From an uncultured Acidobacteriota bacterium (GTDB taxonomy: Bacteria; Acidobacteriota; JAAYUB01): a stretch of DNA of 14,141 nucleotides. The notes below the pieces were generated by a model that saw nothing but the letters and a program-made list of their open reading frames with translations, made no database searches and was not told the origin of the DNA. Each line of letters opens with the position of its first letter. Position 1 is the stretch's first letter. Made by a program: the position numbers and the translations under genes. Location of the stretch: NCBI GenBank assembly GCA_937925645.1, contig CALAMB010000285.1:1-14141 (forward strand), read 5' to 3'. Shown piece after piece: positions 1 through 6,043 of the stretch.

Positions 1-1499
1 TCGGGGTCGCGCATGTCGGTGATCTTGGGCAGCTCGGGCGGGACCGGACGGTCCGACAGGATGAACGAGCTGCCGGTGGAGTGCAGGAACTCCCGCTGCA
101 GGCTGAGGCCGGACCCACGCATGGCGTTCACCGAATCGGTGAAGGAGGTGACGAAATCGGCGTAGAACCGCTGGATGACGGACGGGAAAACGTGGGGGGA
201 TACGGCGCCCAGTTTCTCGTCGCCGGTCCAGTTGAGGAAGACGTCCGTGGAATCGTCCACCGGCAGGTTCAGCACGCGGCTGCGCACCGTCACCGGATAG
301 ATGTGGATCCGGTTCTTGAACTGGACGAAGTAATCCGGGTCCTGGGCCGCGCTGGCCAGGGTGGGATCGCAGATGAGCCAGTGCAATTTGCCGTCCTTGA
401 GCGGCAGTCCCACCTCGACCCAGGCGTGGGCGCCGAGATGGTTGAAATCGTAGATATGCCCCACCGCCGACTTGGCGGGAATGCCGAGGGCCCGCAGCAG
501 CGTGATCATCACCCGGGTGTAGTCGTCGCAGTCGCCCAGCCCTTCCTGGATCACCTGCAGGGGAGTGCGTGTCATCGAATTCCGGAAATAGTGGATGTTG
601 GCCCCCACGTACCGGTTGACCCGGCGGACCACTTCGTACAGGTTGTCGGAGCCGGCGGCGATGCCGGCGGCGATGCGCTCCAGCTCCGCCCGCTCGTCCT
701 CGCCGCGGTAGTCCCGGCTGGCGATGAGCCGGGCGATCCCCGCCGCCGAACTGTCCTTCAGCGTCGGCATGGTGGCGGCGAACCGGCTCGTGGAGATAGT
801 GTCATAGTTCCGGAGACTCACGGTGCCGTTGATGTAAATGGAGCACGGCGCGGCCGGGTCCCGCTGGGCCTGTTCCAACTCCTTCCGGTGGACCGGAATA
901 ATGAGGATGTAGCTGTCGCCGGTGCTGCCGGGAACGATCCGGAAGTTGGCCCGACGGTAGTTCAGAAGCACCGCCTGCACCTCGATGGCGGGCGAGAGGA
1001 TGACCGGGAAGCGGAAGGTGATCTCGACCGAGCCCTCCGTCTGGCTTTCGGTGCGGGGGTACAGCAGGCAACGGATGATGAAAGGTATCCGGCTGCCGCC
1101 ATCCACCGGGCGGATCCTCAGATCGGGCGCCTCATCGGTTTCGTACGGATTGCGGAAATTGACGAAGATCCGCCCGTCCCGCAGCAGGATGTTCTGTTCG
1201 TTGGGGCGGTTGGGCGAGAAGCGCGCGTAGTGCATGAAGACCGGTGAATCCGGCTCCAGCACCGGACCGAGCGATTCGGCGTGCTCCTGGTCCGACTGGA
1301 AGCCGGTGACGGCCTTGGGACCGCCCTCCAGCAGCGGATTGACGAAGCGGCGGATGATGGAGCCGGGATCGTCGTCGGCCACGGGCAAACTGTGCAGCAG
1401 CGGCGGCGCGGCCGCCTGGCCGCTGACCGGGCGGACCGGGAACGTCAACATGAGTCCCACCAGGCAGGTGAGTGAGGCCGCGGTGCGGGTGATTTTCAT
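1..1499 (-). CDS. exported transglutaminase-like protein (C-terminus beyond window)
   Basis: The start is ATG at 1499, with GGAGAAAG eight bases upstream. The frame is open to the window edge, giving about 499 residues; the C-terminus is missing. An N-terminal signal peptide (MKITRTAASLTCLVGLMLTF, then a small-residue cleavage region) indicates export. Residues about 60-230 look beta-rich and I do not recognise a family there. Residues about 250-390 are a transglutaminase-like core with a complete apparent catalytic triad: Cys324 in GDCDDYTR, His358 in GAHAWVEV and Asp378 in CDPT. Such bacterial domains act as papain-fold peptidases, amidases or cross-linkers; the substrate cannot be read from the sequence. 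It is transcribed divergently from an ABC permease gene. Family assignment is firm, biological role unknown. Confidence 0.88.
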   Translation of the reverse strand, partial: MKITRTAASLTCLVGLMLTFPVRPVSGQAAAPPLLHSLPVADDDPGSIIRRFVNPLLEGGPKAVTGFQSDQEHAESLGPVLEPDSPVFMHYARFSPNRPNEQNILLRDGRIFVNFRNPYETDEAPDLRIRPVDGGSRIPFIIRCLLYPRTESQTEGSVEITFRFPVILSPAIEVQAVLLNYRRANFRIVPGSTGDSYILIIPVHRKELEQAQRDPAAPCSIYINGTVSLRNYDTISTSRFAATMPTLKDSSAAGIARLIASRDYRGEDERAELERIAAGIAAGSDNLYEVVRRVNRYVGANIHYFRNSMTRTPLQVIQEGLGDCDDYTRVMITLLRALGIPAKSAVGHIYDFNHLGAHAWVEVGLPLKDGKLHWLICDPTLASAAQDPDYFVQFKNRIHIYPVTVRSRVLNLPVDDSTDVFLNWTGDEKLGAVSPHVFPSVIQRFYADFVTSFTDSVNAMRGSGLSLQREFLHSTGSSFILSDRPVPPELPKITDMRDP

Positions 1500-1528
1500 G
1501 ATGGCAGCTTTCTCCACAATTTTGGTCT

Positions 1529-1536
1529 ATTATACT
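1529..1536. promoter_or_regulatory. overlapping divergent -10 elements
   Basis: On the minus strand, 1534-1529 reads TATAAT, a perfect -10 hexamer about 30 bases before the transglutaminase-like gene. On the plus strand, 1531-1536 reads TATACT, a good -10 for the permease gene. The near-symmetric TATTATA core serves both directions. The -35 regions are weak on both sides (for example TGAAGA on the minus strand at 18-base spacing). Promoter assignment rests on the hexamers and their positions only. Confidence 0.5.
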
Positions 1537-1572
1537 GATCCCCGATCATTTTTCTTCACCCCGTCGTAGAAT

Positions 1573-1597
1573 ATCGGCAACCGGCGATAACCGGTTG
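1573..1597 (+). promoter_or_regulatory. inverted repeats in the permease leader
   Basis: CAACCGG (1578-1584) and CCGGTTG (1591-1597) form a perfect 7-bp stem with a 6-base loop. An overlapping pair, TATCG (1573-1577) and CGATA (1585-1589), is mutually exclusive with it. The element lies between the candidate -10 and the permease ribosome binding site, so it could be an operator or a leader hairpin. No U-tract follows, so it is not an intrinsic terminator. Confidence 0.3.
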
Positions 1598-1633
1598 GAG
1601 CGCCCCTGATACCCCATTCCGGCGGGAGGACGC

Positions 1634-2968
1634 ATGAACTGGATCGAATCGACGCGCCTGGCCGTGGCCAACCTGCGCCAGACGCCCCTGCGGACGGCGC
1701 TCACCACCGCCGGGGTCATGATCGGCACCGGGACCCTCGTCTGCATCTTCGCCTTCGGCGTGGGGCTCCAGCGCCTGACCACCGACGAGCTGCTCAAGTA
1801 TCGGGTCCTCACCACCATCCAGGTGATGCCGGCCGCGCCCGTGCCCCGGCCCGCCGACCGCGCCAAACCGGCCCCGGCGGCGGCGCGGCCGCGTCTCGAC
1901 GACGCGGCCATGGCGAGCTTCCGCCGGCTCCCCGGCGTGGTCTCGGCCTCGCCGGTGGTCCAGTTCCCCGTCGAGGTGCGGTACGGAGACAAGCGCCGGA
2001 CTTCCCTCGGCCGCAGCCACAACGCGGCCGACGCGGAAAACCGGCTGGCCTATCCGCTGCGGTGCGGCCGCCTGTTCCGCCCCGGCGCCGGCGACGAGGT
2101 GGTGATCACGAAGGACTGCGCCGCCGCCCTCGGGTTCAAGAATCCCGCGGCGGCGCTGGGCCAGAAGCTGGAGCTGTCCTTCTTCTCGGCTTCGGCCGGC
2201 GGCGGCGCGGCGGGTCCGCTCCCCCTGCCCGCTTTCTCGGTGGCGCGGCGGGAACTCACGGCGCGCGTCGTGGGCGTCGTCGAACCGCCGGAAAGCATGT
2301 TCAGCAACCCCATCCTCCGGATGGATGTCCTCCTTCCCCTGGACCAGGTCCGGGCGCTCGGGCTGCTGGACGTGATCGCGCTGGAAAGCCTGTTGCGCAA
2401 CCCGTCCGCCGGGGATCCCTACCAGACCGTGGAGGTCCGCACCGCCGGCGCCACCGACGCCGCCCGCGTGGAGCAGACGATCCAGAAGATGGGTTTCCGG
2501 ACTATCTCCCTCATCTCCATCCTGGGTGAGATGAACCGCTTCTTCATTCTGATGGACGCGGGGCTGGGCGCCCTGGCCGGCGTCTCGCTGCTGGTCGCCT
2601 GCCTGGGGATCGTCAACACGATGATCATCGCGGTGCTGGAGCGACGCCGGGACATCGGCATCATGAAGGCGGTGGGCTCCCGGCGCATCGACATCCGCCG
2701 CCTCTTCTTCATCGAGGGCGGCCTGATCGGCTTCGCCGGCGGGGTGCTCGGCGTGGCCCTGGGCTGGCTCACATCGCTGGGGATCAACTTCCTGATGAAC
2801 ATCTACATCCGGCAGCAGGGCGCCCGGCCGGCCGTGTTGTTCCAGTTCCCCCTCTGGCTCATCGCGGCCGCCGTCGCCTTCGCCACGCTGGTGGCGCTGG
2901 CCGCGGCGCTGTATCCGGCGACCCGCGCCGCGCGCCTCGATCCGGTGGCGTCGCTGCGTCACGAATAA
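1634..2968 (+). CDS. MacB/FtsX-type ABC transporter permease
   Basis: This 444-residue integral membrane protein begins at ATG with GGGAGG six bases upstream. Architecture is typical of MacB/LolC-type permeases: a short cytoplasmic start (NLRQTPLRTALTTAGVMIG) running into TM1 at about 21-46, a periplasmic domain (about 47-300), then three closely spaced helices at about 305-335, 358-384 and 405-430. Between TM2 and TM3 lies ERRRDIGIMKAVGSRRIDIR, the cytoplasmic coupling segment that contacts the ATPase. The C-terminus (LDPVASLRHE) matches the usual DPxxxLRxE ending. Families of this type use ATP hydrolysis in the cytoplasm for periplasmic work such as lipoprotein release or efflux. No ATP-binding subunit or adaptor gene is adjacent: the upstream gene diverges and the downstream gene converges, with six bases between stops. 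The substrate is unknown. Confidence 0.9.
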   Translation: MNWIESTRLAVANLRQTPLRTALTTAGVMIGTGTLVCIFAFGVGLQRLTTDELLKYRVLTTIQVMPAAPVPRPADRAKPAPAAARPRLDDAAMASFRRLPGVVSASPVVQFPVEVRYGDKRRTSLGRSHNAADAENRLAYPLRCGRLFRPGAGDEVVITKDCAAALGFKNPAAALGQKLELSFFSASAGGGAAGPLPLPAFSVARRELTARVVGVVEPPESMFSNPILRMDVLLPLDQVRALGLLDVIALESLLRNPSAGDPYQTVEVRTAGATDAARVEQTIQKMGFRTISLISILGEMNRFFILMDAGLGALAGVSLLVACLGIVNTMIIAVLERRRDIGIMKAVGSRRIDIRRLFFIEGGLIGFAGGVLGVALGWLTSLGINFLMNIYIRQQGARPAVLFQFPLWLIAAAVAFATLVALAAALYPATRAARLDPVASLRHE

Positions 2969-2974
2969 CGGCCG

Positions 2975-4840
2975 TCACTGCGCCGCCGGCAGCCACCGGC
3001 TGAAGACGCCCGTCTCCTCAACCGACCGCGTGACGCGCCGCCGGTATTCCGCGTCGATGCCGTCCCCGCCGATCACGAAACTCAGGCCGGGCCGGAGGCG
3101 CTCGTAGAGCGCGCCGGCCAGCCGGTCGAACTCCGCCGGATCCCGCGGCAGCTCGAACACCAGGTCGAGCCAGGCCGGCAAGCGGTCGAGCCAGTCTCGC
3201 CACGCCGCCGCGGGCACCCGCTGGAACAGCCGGCAGGAGTAGATCCCGGTGGAGTCGTCGCGGTAGTAGTTCACCCGGTTCCAATACTGGTCGGCCCGGG
3301 TGAAGGCCGCCTGGATGGCCGCCGCCGCGTCCGACGACACGGGGCGGGCGCTCCGGATCACCATGCGGCACAGCCCGAACGGGCAGGCCGCGAGCAGCCG
3401 GTCGCCCAGCGCGGCGACACGGGGCGCGGCGCGGTCGGGATCCTCGCAATCGATGTCCAGGGTGGCCACGGCGGCCAGCCGGGGGATCACCGCGTCGAGC
3501 ACCGCCGCGGCGCCGGGCGAGTCGGCGTCGACGCGGACGCGCTGAATCCAGCCGCCCGGCGCCGGTTCGTCGCCATACGGGGGAATGTCCACGTGGTGCC
3601 GGCGGTCCAGGATCTCCTCGACGTCGTAGACGCCCTGCAGGAGGCGGGTCTCGTCCCACGCACCGGCGGCGAGCAGGTAATACGGCGGCCGGGGCATCCA
3701 GCGGAAGCCCTCGGCGGCCGCCCGCTCGCGCAGCGCCGTCCCCGGAATCAGGCTCAGGAGGAACACCTCCGCCGCCTCGGCGAGATCCCGGTCGCGCAGC
3801 CAGGCCAGCGTCTCCCGGAAGCCGGCCGGATCGTCGTCGGGCAGCCCGAGGATCACCCCGATGTCCATCTTCAGCCCCGCGGCGGCCAGGTGCGCCGCGC
3901 CGGCGGCGAAGGCCGGCAGGTCCAGCCGGCGGCCCACGCCGGCGCAGACGGCGGGGTGGATGGATTGCAGGCCCGCTTCCAGCGAGCGGAAGCCCGCCCG
4001 GGCGTACGCCGCGGCCAGCCCCGCGTCGATCCCCTCCAGCCGGGATTCGGTGTGGAGGTCCAGCCCGGCCCGGTTCCAACGGGCCAGTTTCTCGAGGCGG
4101 CCCCGCGTGCCGCGGGCGCGGTTGAACGAGGGGTCCAGCAGGTAGATGTCGCGGACCCGGCCGTCGGCTTCGGCCCACCGGAAGAAATCCCGGATGGCGG
4201 CCTCGTCGTGGTGGCGGATGGTTCGGGCGCTCTTCGAGTAAAAGCAGTAGTGGCAGCGGCAGGGACACCCCCGCGTGGTCTCCAGCAGGCAGTTTCCCTT
4301 CAGGCCCGGCGGCAGGATCCCCTCGGAATACGGATCGGCCAGTCCGGCCAGGTCCGCGAGCGGGGACGCCGCGATCCGGACCGGCCGGGAGTCGTCGCGG
4401 TCCAGCGCCGCCAGGGCGAGGGGCAGGCCCGTCTCCCCATCGCCGGCCACCAGGACGTCCGCCGCCGGATGGTCCCAGCAGACGCTGCCGGGGGTGACCT
4501 CCGGCCCGCCCAGGATGACCCGGATTTCCGGGCGGAGTTCCCGCGCCCGCTCAGCCAGCCAGAGCGATCGCTCCACGTTCCACATGTAGGCGGAGAGGCA
4601 CAGGATGTCGGGCCGGCGGTCCAGCACCGCCGCGAGCAGGCCGGCGTCGCCGGCGTAGGTGGCGGTGGCCTCGTCCAGGATGGCCCACTCGAGGCCGTCC
4701 AGCAGGCCGCGGGCGCGGCAGTGGCCGAGGACGTAGCCCGCGGCGACCGGCAGGTTGCTGTCGGCGAACGCCTGCTCGGCATCGGGCACCCCGAGCTGCA
4801 CCCAGAGCAGGCGGCGTGAGGATGGGGATGGCTTACTCAT
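2975..4840 (-). CDS. B12-binding-domain radical SAM protein
   Basis: This is a 621-residue cytoplasmic enzyme. Residues about 10-150 resemble the Rossmann-like B12-binding domain of class B radical SAM enzymes (LCLSAYMWN near 80-88, ILGGPEVT at 109-116, GDGE at 133-136), but the DxHxxG cobalamin-ligand motif is not visible. Residues about 185-400 are the radical SAM barrel with the CxxxCxxC iron-sulfur motif at Cys192, Cys196 and Cys199 (GCPCRCHYC). A GLPDDD loop occupies the family's usual GxPGE-like position near 335. The last 200 or so residues form a domain I do not recognise. The ATG overlaps the end of the upstream gene in ATGAGTAA and has a poor Shine-Dalgarno sequence, which suggests translational coupling. 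The stop is TGA. The reaction cannot be predicted; candidates include methylation, cyclisation or rearrangement of an unknown substrate. Confidence 0.88.
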   Translation of the reverse strand: MSKPSPSSRRLLWVQLGVPDAEQAFADSNLPVAAGYVLGHCRARGLLDGLEWAILDEATATYAGDAGLLAAVLDRRPDILCLSAYMWNVERSLWLAERARELRPEIRVILGGPEVTPGSVCWDHPAADVLVAGDGETGLPLALAALDRDDSRPVRIAASPLADLAGLADPYSEGILPPGLKGNCLLETTRGCPCRCHYCFYSKSARTIRHHDEAAIRDFFRWAEADGRVRDIYLLDPSFNRARGTRGRLEKLARWNRAGLDLHTESRLEGIDAGLAAAYARAGFRSLEAGLQSIHPAVCAGVGRRLDLPAFAAGAAHLAAAGLKMDIGVILGLPDDDPAGFRETLAWLRDRDLAEAAEVFLLSLIPGTALRERAAAEGFRWMPRPPYYLLAAGAWDETRLLQGVYDVEEILDRRHHVDIPPYGDEPAPGGWIQRVRVDADSPGAAAVLDAVIPRLAAVATLDIDCEDPDRAAPRVAALGDRLLAACPFGLCRMVIRSARPVSSDAAAAIQAAFTRADQYWNRVNYYRDDSTGIYSCRLFQRVPAAAWRDWLDRLPAWLDLVFELPRDPAEFDRLAGALYERLRPGLSFVIGGDGIDAEYRRRVTRSVEETGVFSRWLPAAQ

Positions 4841-5288
4841 CCGGCGGGAGGAACACGCCGCGGACGGCGGCCATTTCGCGCAACTTTCGCCGGTGGTCCC
4901 GGCCGGCCGAACGGACCTGTTCCAGCGGCCCGGGCGGCGCCTCCGGCTGCTTCGCCGCAGTCGCGTGGCGCTCGGCCAGGGAGCACTCCACGCCGAAGGC
5001 CAGCGCGATGGCCCCCTCCGCCGACAGCCGGTCGCGGCGGGCCCGGTCCGCCATCGGCGCCAGGTGCCGCATCAGGACGTCCGCCAGCAGCGGGTCGTCC
5101 GGCCCGGCGATGGCGATTGGATCCAGCCGGCGCAGCCCGGTCGCCTGCTCGGCCTCGCTGCGGGCCAGTTCCCGCCAGAGCGCGTGCAGTTCCTCCGTGT
5201 CGGCAAAACGGTCAGCCAGCGCCAGGTACAGCCCGCGGACGCCGTCCGCCAGCCGGGCCAGTTGCTCCCACATTTCGATTGCGCCCAT
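4833..5288 (-). CDS. small ferritin-like (rubrerythrin-type fold) protein
   Basis: This 151-residue protein is almost entirely predicted helix and has no signal peptide. Residues 19-52 (LYLALADRFAD...LHALWRELARSEAEQATGL) follow the pattern of rubrerythrin-like helical bundles, in which ExxH pairs bind two metals. Here the expected first ExxH reads E45-x-x-Q48, so a histidine ligand appears to be lost. A second helix pair has E101, E106 and H108, and H132 follows. It may have a modified metal site or none. The chosen ATG at 5288 has GGAG just upstream and lies 35 bases after the lipoprotein stop; the frame is open further upstream but only across the lipoprotein gene. It is sandwiched in a co-directional unit and overlaps the radical SAM start by 8 bases. 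It might supply iron, or act as a partner or oxidant scavenger for that enzyme. The fold call is moderate, the role inferred. Confidence 0.6.
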   Translation of the reverse strand: MGAIEMWEQLARLADGVRGLYLALADRFADTEELHALWRELARSEAEQATGLRRLDPIAIAGPDDPLLADVLMRHLAPMADRARRDRLSAEGAIALAFGVECSLAERHATAAKQPEAPPGPLEQVRSAGRDHRRKLREMAAVRGVFLPPDE

Positions 5289-5323
5289 GTCACTCCGGCG
5301 TCGCCGCGGGGCCGCGGCGCGCT

Positions 5324-5869
5324 TCAGCGTTGGAGGCGGCGGTCGAGCTCCGCGGCCAGCATGGCGATCTCGCGGGACAGGTTGTCGTCCACGTTCCGGC
5401 CCACCAGCTCGACGTAATAGACGTCGCGGTGAAACGCCACTCCCAGCGGCGAGCACCGGTTTTCCTCGCCCAGGTGCAGGCAGCTCTCCCCGAACGGCGC
5501 CGTCTCCTGATAGACCCGCCGCGCGCCGTTGGGCGACGCCATCTGGTAAATTGTAACGGCAAAGGTCAAGCCCGGCAAGTCGAAGAACTGGAACTCCGCC
5601 GCCACCCCCCGGACAAAGCCGTGCCGTCGCAACAGCGGCGCCCGATCGCCGGCCAGCTCGTCGATCTCCGCGGGTCCGTAGAGGCCCGGAGCGCTGATCA
5701 CCTTCAGCGGGTACGCCCCCTGCAGCTCGGTGAGTTCGCCCACCAGGTCCGCCGCTCCGGCCGGCGCGGCCGGCGCCTCCTCGTCCGCCGCTCCCCCCGG
5801 CGACAGCCGGCAGCCCGCCAGCCCCGCCCCCAGCATCAACAGCAAACCCCACACCACCCACTTGCTCAC
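5324..5869 (-). CDS. DUF6599-like lipoprotein
   Basis: This 181-residue protein starts at GTG 5869, with GGAGG nine bases upstream. A short charged start, a hydrophobic stretch and the lipobox LAGC with Cys20 make it a clear lipoprotein, anchored in a membrane facing the periplasm. The mature part begins with an Ala/Pro/Glu-rich linker, then a domain from about residue 45. This contains YGPAEIDELAGDRAPLLRRH and FAVTIYQMASPNGARRVY, resembling DUF6599 proteins, where a Y-x-I-x-G-x-A-L-x-x-x-GF stretch precedes a V-x-I-Y-x-M-x-S-P core. DUF6599 has no established function that I know of. It is the first gene of a three-gene unit with a ferritin-like protein and a radical SAM enzyme. The lipoprotein call is firm, the DUF assignment moderate. 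Confidence 0.8.
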   Translation of the reverse strand: MSKWVVWGLLLMLGAGLAGCRLSPGGAADEEAPAAPAGAADLVGELTELQGAYPLKVISAPGLYGPAEIDELAGDRAPLLRRHGFVRGVAAEFQFFDLPGLTFAVTIYQMASPNGARRVYQETAPFGESCLHLGEENRCSPLGVAFHRDVYYVELVGRNVDDNLSREIAMLAAELDRRLQR

Positions 5870-5900
5870 GCGCTTGGTCCTCCGTCTTAAAATGACGACT

Positions 5901-5906
5901 ATTTTA
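5901..5906 (-). promoter_or_regulatory. candidate -10 for the lipoprotein operon
   Basis: The minus strand reads TAAAAT here, five of six matches to TATAAT. It lies about 31 bases before the GTG start, with a weak -35 (GAAACA) 17 bases further upstream. It would drive the lipoprotein, ferritin-like and radical SAM genes. Confidence 0.4.
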
Positions 5907-5980
5907 CTGAGGGGCTGTCCGGATGTTTCAGTGTTTGTGACGACCGGCCCGCGGCGCCGTCATGTCCGCCGACATTCCTG

Positions 5981-6009
5981 TTGGCTTCAGCGCCGGAATG
6001 ATGTATAGA
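5981..6009 (+). promoter_or_regulatory. candidate promoter of the DUF1573 gene
   Basis: TTGGCT (5981-5986) and TATAGA (6004-6009) are separated by exactly 17 bases; each matches the sigma-70 consensus at four of six positions. Transcription would begin near 6016, leaving a leader of about 28 bases that contains the Shine-Dalgarno sequence. Confidence 0.45.
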
Positions 6010-6028
6010 TGACACTCTGATTCCTGTG

Positions 6029-6034
6029 AGGAGG
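6029..6034 (+). promoter_or_regulatory. ribosome binding site that sets a TTG start
   Basis: AGGAGG sits nine bases before TTG 6044. The upstream in-frame GTG at 6026 overlaps this site and has no Shine-Dalgarno sequence of its own. The TTG is therefore the better start, and it also gives a cleaner signal peptide. Confidence 0.7.
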
Positions 6035-6043
6035 AATAGCCAC

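Noticed and set aside
81..1247. 388-codon open frame on the plus strand
   Set aside because: It is antisense to the transglutaminase-like gene, which has a signal peptide and a complete catalytic triad on the minus strand.
3593..4819. 408-codon open frame on the plus strand
   Set aside because: It is antisense to the radical SAM gene with its CxxxCxxC motif, and has no recognisable domain.
5289..5861. N-terminal extension of the ferritin-like protein
   Set aside because: The frame is open upstream but would overlap the lipoprotein gene, and the translation there is low-complexity Gly/Arg. The ATG at 5288 has a Shine-Dalgarno sequence and begins the helical domain.
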